A stretch of 22,801 nucleotides of DNA from NCBI GenBank assembly GCA_002492725.1, contig DLAF01000032.1:1-22801 (forward strand), given 5' to 3'. Made by a program: the position numbers and the translations under genes. The stretch is from Lachnospiraceae bacterium UBA7054. GTDB taxonomy: Bacteria; Bacillota; Clostridia; Lachnospirales; Lachnospiraceae. Below are positions 13,274 through 20,064 of the stretch, piece by piece (the first letter of the stretch is position 1; each line of letters begins with the position of its first letter). The notes below the pieces were generated by a model. It made no database searches. It saw nothing but the letters and a program-made list of their open reading frames with translations, and was not told the DNA's origin.

Positions 13274-13723
13274 ATGAGCATGACAAACGAAGAGTTACTA
13301 TTGGCAATGTCGGAAATGTTCGATAAGAAAATGGCAGCGAATCTGAATCCAATTGAAAATCGGCTCGACAGAATGGACAGTCGGTTAGAACGGATTGAAG
13401 TCCGTCTCGACCGAGTGGAAGAGCGACTTGATCGGGTGGAAACAAGACTCGATGGGGTGGAGGAGCGTCTTGGCGGTGTAGAAGAAGGGCTAAACAATGT
13501 GCGAGGCAGAGTCGGCAGGGTAGAGCACAAGATTGTGAGGATTGAGGTCGATCTGCTGGAAAATAATGTACTTCCCAGATTGAGTACGATTGAGGCCTGC
13601 TATACAAGTACGTATCAACGGTATCAGGATCATGCAGATCAGATGGAGAGTGTATATGAGAACATAAAGCTCTTGAATCAGACGGTAATCAAACACAGCC
13701 AGATATTAAAAAAGATATCCTAA
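13274..13723 (+). CDS. Coiled-coil protein of unknown function
   Basis: The 149-residue, soluble, charged protein has no signal peptide. Residues about 25-85 are near-perfect heptads of the type RLDRVEE (RLDRMDS, RLERIEV, RLDRVEE, RLDRVET, RLDGVEE and so on), predicting a long parallel coiled coil. The C-terminal part (LLENNVLPRLSTIEACYTST and a final QTVIKHSQILKKIS) resembles hypothetical proteins I associate with Lachnospiraceae. Start ATG 13274 follows AAAGGAG; an upstream GTG at 13244 lacks such a site. It has its own promoter and shares a terminator with the convergent peptidase gene. The function is unknown. Confidence 0.75.
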   Translation: MSMTNEELLLAMSEMFDKKMAANLNPIENRLDRMDSRLERIEVRLDRVEERLDRVETRLDGVEERLGGVEEGLNNVRGRVGRVEHKIVRIEVDLLENNVLPRLSTIEACYTSTYQRYQDHADQMESVYENIKLLNQTVIKHSQILKKIS

Positions 13724-13753
13724 GAAGAAGGGAAAAGATGTGTCTGGAAAAGG

Positions 13754-13802
13754 GGGCTGTCGCTTCACGAATTTTCATTCGGAAAAGCGACAGCTCTTTT
13801 TT
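13754..13802. terminator. Bidirectional terminator between coiled-coil gene and M15 peptidase
   Basis: GCTGTCGCTT (13756-13765) pairs with AAGCGACAGC (13785-13794) in a 10-bp perfect stem, followed by TCTTTTTT on the plus strand and preceded by AAAAGGGG-type sequence that gives a weaker tail on the minus strand. It serves the convergent genes on both sides. Confidence 0.85.
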
Positions 13803-14763
13803 AATCAATTTTCTTCTGAAAATGCTGATAATCCTTAGTGGAGTTCCAGTTGCCGCCCCAGGTAAAGCCGTGCTCGGTAAAGAGGCGGTAGCAAAGATCA
13901 TTTTCATCGATTTTATAAGCAAAGCTTTGACTGCGGTCAGCATAAACTTCGCTGCCGGGCGGGGAAATATAGTCGCTCCCGTCGGCGTTTTTGCCAAAGA
14001 CCACGTAGGGGTTATAGTAGGGGTTGACGTCAATGGCGAGACCATAAGCATGTTTGGAGAGGTTGGTCGTGCCGTCCACTACCCGATAGTTGAAACAGGA
14101 AGTATTGTTGTCTGCCATGGAAGCGGTATCATCCCCGTCGTACTCGTCGATCAGACGGACGCGTTCGAGGCGATAGTCATTTTGGTAAAGCTCGTAGAAA
14201 ATTTCCACCATATCCTGTGCGACGGCCTTGTTGCAGATCAGCTCACCGCTCTGTGCTTGACCATTAAAGTCAATGTATTGAATGCCCACATAATGCAAGT
14301 CCTCATAAGGGACAGTACAGCCGTTTTCGGGGTAAGAGATGCCTGTAATCCTTTCTTTGACTGAATCAGTCAGTGGTTCATAAAAAAAACCTTCCTTATA
14401 TATAATGCGATCCTGGTGAATGGCCATGTCCTCTGTCTCCGTTTTCTGATCAGTGATAGTATTCTCACTATCAGAGTATGCGAAAGACTTGTCCGAGGTA
14501 CCGGTATCTGTCAGCGTTTCGGTCGGTTCCGTTTCGTTCTTATTTTCATTAGTTGACACAGATGTCGTTTCTGGCAGGGAGCTGTTTTTTTCTTCGGGCG
14601 CTTTTGTGCCGTATGCAAGCTCGGGATTTTCTCTGGCATAGTCTGACAGCGTTTCCGAGCCGGTCAGGTAACGGGCCAGAAAAGCACAGATCATGATGAA
14701 AGTAAGGAGAAAGAGAGTGGGGCGGGCAGCCTGCCGCAGCAGGGATTTGATATCACGCTTCAT
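13801..14763 (-). CDS. Membrane-anchored M15-family peptidase (D,D-carboxypeptidase / endopeptidase-like)
   Basis: The 320-residue protein has a basic start, one transmembrane segment at about residues 15-31 (no clear cleavage site), a low-complexity Ser/Thr/Glu/Asn linker at about 52-112, and a C-terminal M15 zinc peptidase domain. The zinc motif SKHAYGLAID gives H238 and D245, and DYQHF gives H314; WGGNW precedes it. Such VanY/M15C-like enzymes trim peptidoglycan stem peptides outside the cell. A GAGGAT site precedes the ATG at 14763. It is convergent with the coiled-coil gene. A role in wall remodelling for the flagellum is possible but is only inferred from proximity. Confidence 0.88.
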   Translation of the reverse strand: MKRDIKSLLRQAARPTLFLLTFIMICAFLARYLTGSETLSDYARENPELAYGTKAPEEKNSSLPETTSVSTNENKNETEPTETLTDTGTSDKSFAYSDSENTITDQKTETEDMAIHQDRIIYKEGFFYEPLTDSVKERITGISYPENGCTVPYEDLHYVGIQYIDFNGQAQSGELICNKAVAQDMVEIFYELYQNDYRLERVRLIDEYDGDDTASMADNNTSCFNYRVVDGTTNLSKHAYGLAIDVNPYYNPYVVFGKNADGSDYISPPGSEVYADRSQSFAYKIDENDLCYRLFTEHGFTWGGNWNSTKDYQHFQKKID

Positions 14764-14830
14764 AACGGGATCCTCGTTTCCTTAATATTTATCCAGTATA
14801 TCATATCACAGAAAGGCATAGCAGAAAATC

Positions 14831-14859
14831 TTGTATTTTATGAAGAAATCTAGTAAAAT
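14831..14859 (+). promoter_or_regulatory. Sigma-A promoter of the ecf operon
   Basis: TTGTAT (14831-14836) and TAAAAT (14854-14859) are 17 bp apart, 48 nt before the ecfA1 start codon. The predicted start site lies after the upstream in-frame GTG at 14862, which supports ATG 14907 as the ecfA1 start. Confidence 0.65.
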
Positions 14860-14906
14860 AGGTGGCGGCAGGCCAGAGAGAAAAACAGGATAAAAGTGAA
14901 ACAATC

Positions 14907-15764
14907 ATGGGAATCATAAAGACAGACAAGCTTACATTTGAATACATCCGTCGGGACGAGGAAGGAAACGTGGAAGGAATCACCCGCGCTGTGGACGAGG
15001 TGGACCTTGACGTGAAGCAGGGAGATTTTATTGCGATCCTGGGACATAACGGTTCCGGGAAATCGACGCTCGCCAAGCACATCAACGCCATTCTCTATCC
15101 TACCGAGGGAACGGTCTGGGTGGACGGCATGGATACGCAGGACGAGAACCATCTCTGGGATATCCGCAGTGAGGCGGGGATGGTCTTTCAGAACCCGGAC
15201 AACCAGATCATCGGCCAGGTAGTGGAAGAGGATGTGGGGTTCGGCCCTGAAAACATGGGTGTGCCCACGAAGGAGATCTGGGAGCGTGTGGAGGAGAGCC
15301 TGAAGGCAGTAGGGATGTACGAGTACCGCAAGCATTCGCCCAACAAGCTTTCGGGAGGGCAGAAACAGCGCGTTTCCATTGCGGGCGTCATTGCCATGCA
15401 TCCGAAGTGTATCATTCTGGATGAACCTACGGCAATGCTTGATCCTAACGGCCGCAAGGAAGTAATTCGGGCGGTGCGGGCTTTAAACGATGTTGAAGGC
15501 ATTACGGTGGTGCTGATCACACATTATATGGAAGAGATCATTCACGCGGATATGGTTTATGTGATGGACAAAGGGCGGATTGCCATGGAGGGGACGCCGC
15601 GGGAGATTTTTTCCCGGGTGGAGGAGTTGCAGGACTTGCGGCTTGATGTGCCCCAGGTAACGCTGCTTGCCTACGAATTGAAGCAAAGAGGCGTGAATCT
15701 GCCGGACGGCATTTTGACGATAGAGGAGCTGGTGGCGGCGCTTTCGGGACTTAAAGGCGCATAG
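14907..15764 (+). CDS. ecfA1: ECF transporter ATPase EcfA1
   Basis: The 285-residue ATPase is half of the heterodimeric motor of energy-coupling factor importers, which take up vitamins or transition metals through interchangeable S components. Walker A is GHNGSGKST (residues 46-54), the Q-loop region FQNPDNQI (94-101), signature LSGGQKQR (148-155), Walker B CIILDEPT (168-175) and switch histidine in ITHYMEE. The NPDNQI type segment is characteristic of EcfA1. ATG 14907 fits the promoter better than the upstream GTG 14862. It leads ecfA1-ecfA2-ecfT-truA, an order shared with B. subtilis. Confidence 0.93.
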   Translation: MGIIKTDKLTFEYIRRDEEGNVEGITRAVDEVDLDVKQGDFIAILGHNGSGKSTLAKHINAILYPTEGTVWVDGMDTQDENHLWDIRSEAGMVFQNPDNQIIGQVVEEDVGFGPENMGVPTKEIWERVEESLKAVGMYEYRKHSPNKLSGGQKQRVSIAGVIAMHPKCIILDEPTAMLDPNGRKEVIRAVRALNDVEGITVVLITHYMEEIIHADMVYVMDKGRIAMEGTPREIFSRVEELQDLRLDVPQVTLLAYELKQRGVNLPDGILTIEELVAALSGLKGA

Positions 15765-15808
15765 GAGCGTGGTTGGCAAAATGTCAGGTATGGAGGATAG
15801 ACTGTAAA

Positions 15809-16651
15809 ATGTCTCTTATTTTAGATCATGTGAATTACAGCTACGGTGACGATACAGCGCTTGCGGTGCATGCCTTAAAAGATGTGAATCTGGTGATTCC
15901 CGATGGACAGTTCATCGGTCTGATCGGGCATACGGGCTCCGGAAAATCGACGCTGGTACAGCATTTGAACGGACTGCTCAAACCGACGAGCGGCGCCATT
16001 TACTATAACGGCGAAGACATCCACGATAAAGATTATGATAAGAAAAATCTGCGCAGCAAGGTTGGTCTGGTCTTTCAGTATCCGGAGCACCAGCTTTTTG
16101 AGATCGATGTGTTTAAGGATGTGTGCTTTGGCCCGAAGAATCTGGGACTGTTCCAGAAGGAGACGGAGCTTCGCGCCTACGCAGCATTAAAGCAGGTGGG
16201 AATCGAGGACGAGTATTTTTATCAGTCGCCCTTCGACCTTTCCGGCGGACAGAAACGCCGGGTGGCGATTGCCGGGGTGCTGGCCATGAAACCGGAGATT
16301 TTGGTGCTTGACGAGCCTACGGCGGGACTCGATCCCAGAGGGCGGGATGAGATCCTTGATCAGATTGCAAAGCTGAAAGAGGAGACGGGGATCACGGTAA
16401 TCCTGGTTTCCCACAGTATGGAGGATGTGGCCAGATATGTGGAGCGGATCATCGTGATGAATCAGGGGAGCGTTCTCTATGATGATACACCGCGGGAGGT
16501 CTTTCAGCATTACAGAGAGCTGGAGCAGGTGGGACTTGCGGCGCCCCAGGTAACTTACATTATGCAGGCGCTTGCGAAGAAGGGCATGAAGGTGGATCCT
16601 GCGGCGACCACGATCGCGGAAGCCGTGGAGGAGATTTTGAAGGCGCTGTAG
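15809..16651 (+). CDS. ecfA2: ECF transporter ATPase EcfA2
   Basis: The 280-residue protein is the partner ATPase. Walker A is GHTGSGKST (about residues 40-48), the Q-loop FQYPEHQLFE is the EcfA2-type variant, the signature is LSGGQKRR, Walker B ILVLDEPTAGLDP and the switch histidine VSHSMED. The start ATG 15809 follows GGAGGAT; the open frame back to 15773 has no support. It lies 44 nt after ecfA1. No substrate-binding S component is encoded here, consistent with a shared group II ECF module. Confidence 0.93.
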   Translation: MSLILDHVNYSYGDDTALAVHALKDVNLVIPDGQFIGLIGHTGSGKSTLVQHLNGLLKPTSGAIYYNGEDIHDKDYDKKNLRSKVGLVFQYPEHQLFEIDVFKDVCFGPKNLGLFQKETELRAYAALKQVGIEDEYFYQSPFDLSGGQKRRVAIAGVLAMKPEILVLDEPTAGLDPRGRDEILDQIAKLKEETGITVILVSHSMEDVARYVERIIVMNQGSVLYDDTPREVFQHYRELEQVGLAAPQVTYIMQALAKKGMKVDPAATTIAEAVEEILKAL

Positions 16652-16667
16652 CAGAGGAAATATAAGG

Positions 16668-16701
16668 GCAGACGCAAATTCGGAATTTACGCTGCTTTTT
16701 T
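16668..16701 (+). terminator. Terminator-like hairpin between ecfA2 and ecfT
   Basis: GCAG...CTGC with inner CG/CG and AAATT/AATTT pairing (one bulge and one mismatch) is followed by six T. It may attenuate ecfT-truA relative to the ATPases. Strength is uncertain because of the imperfect stem. Confidence 0.5.
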
Positions 16702-16729
16702 GAGATAAGCACTCAGACGAGAGGTAAAC

Positions 16730-17530
16730 ATGATACGAGATATTACATTGGGCCAGTATTATCAGACGGAATCCGTCATTCATAAATTGGACCCGCGCGT
16801 GAAACTGGTGGCGACCATAGGCTTTATCATTTCACTTTTTGTAGTGGACAGCTGGGTGGGCTACGTTGTGGCAGCCGCCTTTTTGGCAATCATGATTCAA
16901 TTATCAAAGGTTCCTTTCCGCTTTATGGTAAAGGGAATGAAGGCAATCGTGATGATTCTGATGATCACGGTGGTATTTAACCTTTTCCTGACGCCGGGAG
17001 AGCCGCTTGTCACGTTCTGGAAGCTGACGATTACGAAAGAAGGACTGCGGATTGCCGTGATGATGGCGGTCAGGCTGGCATTTCTCATCGTAGGCTCCTC
17101 TCTGATGACACTGACTACCACGCCAAACAGTCTGACAGACGGCATGGAGAAACTGATGGGGCCCCTAAAGTATGTGAAGGTGCCCGTGCATGAGGTAGCT
17201 ATGATGATGTCCATAGCCCTGCGCTTTATTCCAATCCTGCTGGAAGAGACGGACAAGATTATGAAAGCGCAGATTGCCCGCGGTGCAGATTTCGAGAGCG
17301 GAAACCTGATCAAAAAGGCAAAGGCGATGGTGCCGCTTTTGGTACCGTTGTTCATCTCCGCGTTCCGCCGTGCCAATGATCTGGCTATGGCAATGGAGGC
17401 CAGATGCTACCGGGGCGGGGAGCATCGGACAAAGATGAAGCCGTTACAGTATCATGCGGCGGACAGGATCGCCTACCTGATCCTGCTTTTGTACTTCGCA
17501 AGCTGTGTGGCGGTAAGGATATGGCTGTGA
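16730..17530 (+). CDS. ecfT: ECF transporter transmembrane protein EcfT
   Basis: The 266-residue membrane protein (about five to six hydrophobic segments) is the coupling subunit that links EcfA1/A2 to S components. The start MIRDITLGQYYQTESVIHKLDPRVKL is typical EcfT. The two coupling-helix ARG motifs are seen as ARGADFESGN at about residue 184 and MEARCYRGGEHRTKMK at about residue 222, the second in degenerate form. Its last ten bases overlap the start of truA, implying translational coupling. Confidence 0.93.
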   Translation: MIRDITLGQYYQTESVIHKLDPRVKLVATIGFIISLFVVDSWVGYVVAAAFLAIMIQLSKVPFRFMVKGMKAIVMILMITVVFNLFLTPGEPLVTFWKLTITKEGLRIAVMMAVRLAFLIVGSSLMTLTTTPNSLTDGMEKLMGPLKYVKVPVHEVAMMMSIALRFIPILLEETDKIMKAQIARGADFESGNLIKKAKAMVPLLVPLFISAFRRANDLAMAMEARCYRGGEHRTKMKPLQYHAADRIAYLILLLYFASCVAVRIWL

Positions 17531-18378
17531 AAAGAGTTATGTTAACTGTAGCATATGACGGGACTGCCTACAGCGGCTGGCAGCTGCAGCCGCATGCGGA
17601 AACGATAGAGAGCGTGCTGAACCGCTGCCTGTCGGAGCTGACGGGGGAGACGATGGAAGTCATTGGCGCAAGCCGCACCGATTCGGGGGTGCACGCTTTG
17701 GGCAATGTGGCGGTCTTTGACACAAAAAGCCCAATTCCGGCGGAAAAGTTTTCCTACGCTTTAAATCAGAGACTGCCGGAAGATATCAGGATCCGCGGTT
17801 CGCGCGAGGTGGCGGCGGATTTTCATCCCAGACATGCAGACAGTATCAAAACTTATGAATATCGGATCTGCAACGCGGAATTTCCCCTTCCGACCAGGCG
17901 GCTTTACGCGCACTTCACCTATGTGCCGTTAGATGTCAGCCTGATGCAAAAGGCGGCAGCTTATCTGGTGGGAGAGCATGATTTTAAAAGCTTTTGCAGC
18001 GTGGATACCCAGGCGAAGACGACCGTGCGCAAAATCGAGGAGATTGCAGTGTGGGAGGAACCTGGTGCAGACAGCGGCACGGCGGATGTTGCGGACGCGT
18101 TAACCCGCACAGCGCGGGATGATGCGGGAATGCTTGCATCTCGTGCGAAAGAAATCGTGATCCGCGTGCGTGGGAGAGGCTTCCTATATAATATGGTAAG
18201 AATCATAGCGGGTACGCTGATGGAAGTCGGCAGGGGACAGCTGCCGCCAGAGCAGATACAGGAGATCCTCCTTGCCTGCGACAGACAGAAGGCAGGGCCG
18301 ACCGCGCCGGCTTGCGGGTTGACGCTCCTTGGTTACGAATTTTTGGAAAAACCTGTTGACACACGCGGAGCCGTATAA
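17521..18378 (+). CDS. truA: tRNA pseudouridine synthase A
   Basis: The 285-residue enzyme makes pseudouridine at positions 38-40 of tRNA anticodon arms. The catalytic D54 lies in GASRTDSGVHALG, and the conserved GFLYNMVRIIAGTL is at about 220-233. Start ATG 17521 overlaps the ecfT end by 10 nt; the open frame reaching back to 17404 is ecfT sequence. About 30 extra residues (181-210, Ala/Asp/Thr-rich) are inserted between core strands relative to the families I know. The 3' end contains the promoter for rplM. Confidence 0.93.
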   Translation: MAVKRVMLTVAYDGTAYSGWQLQPHAETIESVLNRCLSELTGETMEVIGASRTDSGVHALGNVAVFDTKSPIPAEKFSYALNQRLPEDIRIRGSREVAADFHPRHADSIKTYEYRICNAEFPLPTRRLYAHFTYVPLDVSLMQKAAAYLVGEHDFKSFCSVDTQAKTTVRKIEEIAVWEEPGADSGTADVADALTRTARDDAGMLASRAKEIVIRVRGRGFLYNMVRIIAGTLMEVGRGQLPPEQIQEILLACDRQKAGPTAPACGLTLLGYEFLEKPVDTRGAV

Positions 18379-18384
18379 TATAAT
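18356..18384 (+). promoter_or_regulatory. Consensus sigma-A promoter for rplM-rpsI
   Basis: TTGACA (18356-18361) and TATAAT (18379-18384), both perfect, are separated by 17 bp. The -35 lies within the last codons of truA. Transcription would begin near 18391, leaving a leader of about 210 nt before rplM. Confidence 0.9.
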
Positions 18385-18390
18385 ATCTAA

Positions 18391-18599
18391 ATGTGACGAA
18401 TTGTTTATAAATGCCTTGCCATAGCCCCGGCGAGACATTTGAAAGGCACAGAGACGGCAGATTTGCAGTCGGCTGTGCGGCAGACAAAACTTTTGCCTGC
18501 ATAGAGAAATACAAACTGCCGTGGAGGGACGCTGCGTGTGGCCGGACATCTGCACAAGGATTCTTGGAAACGGCACAGAAAGATTAACGGAGGAATATC
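18391..18599 (+). ncRNA. Probable L13 leader RNA upstream of rplM
   Basis: The leader is structured: TGCCTT/AAGGCA (about 18412-18456), GCACAG/CTGTGC (about 18457-18480), GCAG-a-CAAA/TTTG-c-CTGC (about 18480-18500), and TGCCGT (18517-18522) with ACGGCA (18570-18575) enclosing GGACGCTGCGTGTGGCC. Firmicute rplM genes commonly carry an L13 leader thought to bind L13 for autoregulation. Location and structure fit, but the family assignment is from memory and was not checked against a covariance model. Confidence 0.55.
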
Positions 18600-19028
18600 A
18601 TGAAAACTTTTATGGCAAGCCCGGCTACAATCGAGAGAAAGTGGTATGTAGTTGATGCGACAGATATGACGCTTGGACGTCTGTCCTCTGAAGTTGCCAA
18701 GGTGCTCAGAGGCAAAAACAAGCCGATCTTTACCCCTCACATGGATACGGGAGATTATGTGATCGTGGTCAATGCAGAGAAGGTGAAGGTGACAGGTAAG
18801 AAGTTAGACCAGAAGATTTATTATCATCACTCCGATTATGTGGGCGGTATGAAAGAAACCACCCTGAAAGAGATGCTGCAGACACACCCTGAGAGAGTTG
18901 TGGAGCATGCGGTCAAGGGAATGCTTCCCAAAGGCCCTCTTGGCAGAGAAATGTACAAGAAGCTTTTCGTGTACGTGGGACCGGAGCACAAGCAGGCGGC
19001 GCAGAAACCGGAAGTGTTAACATTTTAA
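18600..19028 (+). CDS. rplM: 50S ribosomal protein L13
   Basis: The 142-residue protein begins MKTFMASPATIERKWYVVDA and contains the L13 segments TDMTLGRLSSEVAKVLRGK and HPERVVEHAVKGMLPKGPLG. L13 is an early-assembling 50S protein. ACGGAGG precedes the ATG. It forms an operon with rpsI, 17 nt apart, as in most bacteria, behind a consensus promoter and a structured leader. Confidence 0.97.
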   Translation: MKTFMASPATIERKWYVVDATDMTLGRLSSEVAKVLRGKNKPIFTPHMDTGDYVIVVNAEKVKVTGKKLDQKIYYHHSDYVGGMKETTLKEMLQTHPERVVEHAVKGMLPKGPLGREMYKKLFVYVGPEHKQAAQKPEVLTF

Positions 19029-19045
19029 GAAAGGGATAAGGAATC

Positions 19046-19450
19046 ATGGCTAAAGCAGATAAATCAGCAAAGTATTACGGAACCGGCAGAAGAAAGAAAT
19101 CCATTGCCAGAGTATTTTTAGTACCAGGCAAGGGTCAGATCACTATCAACAAGAGAAACATTGACGATTACTTCGGTCTTGAGACCCTGAAGGTGATCGT
19201 GCGTCAGCCTCTTGCAGCGACCGATACAGCGGATAAATTTGATGCGGTCATCACTGTGAAGGGCGGCGGTTATACAGGACAGGCAGGCGCGGTACGGCAC
19301 GGTATCGCAAGAGCGCTGCTCCAGGCGGATCCCGATTACAGACCGACCTTAAAGAAGGCCGGCTACCTGACCAGAGATCCCCGTATGAAGGAGAGAAAGA
19401 AATACGGTCTCAAAGCGGCAAGACGCGCACCGCAGTTCTCGAAGAGATAA
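19046..19450 (+). CDS. rpsI: 30S ribosomal protein S9
   Basis: The 134-residue protein carries the S9 core YYGTGRRKKSIARVFLVPGKG and the C-terminal tail LKAARRAPQFSKR, whose last arginine reaches the P-site tRNA. The N-terminus has a short lysine-rich extension (MAKADKSAK). AAAGGGATAAGG lies upstream of the ATG. It is the last gene of the rplM operon and is followed by a strong terminator. Confidence 0.97.
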   Translation: MAKADKSAKYYGTGRRKKSIARVFLVPGKGQITINKRNIDDYFGLETLKVIVRQPLAATDTADKFDAVITVKGGGYTGQAGAVRHGIARALLQADPDYRPTLKKAGYLTRDPRMKERKKYGLKAARRAPQFSKR

Positions 19451-19481
19451 GTGTTATCTGCGGAAGGCAGATATGGAAAGG

Positions 19482-19520
19482 GACACAGAGCAAGTTTACT
19501 TGCGTCTGTGTCTTTTTTTT
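19482..19520 (+). terminator. Intrinsic terminator after rpsI
   Basis: GACACAGA (19482-19489) pairs with TCTGTGTC (19505-19512), with inner CAAG/CTTG pairing, followed by eight T. A small stem ATCTGC/GCAGAT (19456-19472) precedes it. Confidence 0.93.
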
Positions 19521-19527
19521 GTGCGCA

Positions 19528-19604
19528 GGCCCGCATGGAGAAGTTTACTGCTGACGCAGTATGCGGGCCGCGCGGCGAGTAGGGGAAAAAGCCGCCCCTA
19601 CTCG
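19528..19604 (+). repeat. Two strong GC-rich hairpins upstream of the GntR operon
   Basis: GGCCCGCAT/ATGCGGGCC (19528-19569) encloses ACTGC-TGAC-GCAGT, and CGAGTAGGGG/CCCCTACTCG (19576-19604) flanks an A-rich loop. Neither has a clear T-tail. They may insulate the GntR promoter from the ribosomal operon or be palindromic repeats. Confidence 0.5.
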
Positions 19605-19613
19605 ATTTCCCTA

Positions 19614-19664
19614 TTGACAACTGCTATATAGCGTATTATACTGTACTTGTATATATAATACAGT
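19614..19664 (+). promoter_or_regulatory. Promoter and operator-like dyad of the GntR-ABC operon
   Basis: TTGACA (19614-19619) and TATACT (19637-19642) are 17 bp apart. The -10 and start site are covered by dyads: TATTATA (19634-19640) with TATAATA (19654-19660), and ACTGTA (19640-19645) with TACAGT (19659-19664). A dyad at this position suits autorepression by the YtrA-type GntR regulator encoded next. Confidence 0.75.
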
Positions 19665-19687
19665 TAAAGTCGGAAGGCGGTGAAAGC

Positions 19688-20062
19688 TTGGAGATTTTTG
19701 TAAGCAATAAGTCAAGTCGCCCTTTGTATGAGCAGATTTCGACACAAATGAAAGCGCAGATTATGAGTGGCGAACTGAAAGCGGGGGATGCGGTCCCCTC
19801 TATTCGCTCTCTTGCAAAGTCGCTGCAGATCAGCGTTTTAACAGTGCAGAAGGCGTATGACCTCTTACAGGCGGACGGTTTTATTGAAACAACAGCCGGG
19901 AAAGGCTGTTATGTTTCGGCACAAAACCAGGATTTCTATTTGGAGGAACAGCAGAAAAAGATTGAGGAACATTTTAATGAAGCCATCGAGATAGCCCGCA
20001 CAAGTGGAATATCGCTTGAAAAGCTAATTGATTTATTGACACTACTATATGAGGAGGATTGA
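19688..20062 (+). CDS. GntR-family transcriptional regulator, YtrA type
   Basis: The 124-residue protein has a GntR winged helix (RPLYEQISTQMKAQIMSGEL, then DAVPSIRSLAKSLQISVLTVQKAYDLLQADGFIETTAGKGCYV, about residues 11-75) and only a short helical C-terminal tail, the layout of the YtrA subfamily. These proteins usually repress a linked ABC transporter operon. The TTG start at 19688 follows AAGGCGGTG; no better start is in frame. The stop overlaps the ABC gene start region, so translation is coupled. Operator-like dyads lie over its promoter. Confidence 0.87.
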   Translation: MEIFVSNKSSRPLYEQISTQMKAQIMSGELKAGDAVPSIRSLAKSLQISVLTVQKAYDLLQADGFIETTAGKGCYVSAQNQDFYLEEQQKKIEEHFNEAIEIARTSGISLEKLIDLLTLLYEED

Positions 20063-20064
20063 TG

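Noticed and set aside
13350..13500. Short tandem DNA repeats that could suggest a CRISPR or minisatellite array
   Set aside because: The 21-bp periodicity keeps the reading frame and encodes coiled-coil heptads. There are no unique spacers between identical repeats.
13738..14364. A 208-codon plus-strand open frame opposite the M15 peptidase
   Set aside because: It begins inside a bidirectional terminator and is antisense to a gene with intact zinc motifs. No ribosome binding site supports it.
18356..18379. Pairing TTGACA with the first TATAAT at 18374
   Set aside because: That spacing would be only 12 bp. The overlapping second TATAAT at 18379 gives the correct 17 bp.
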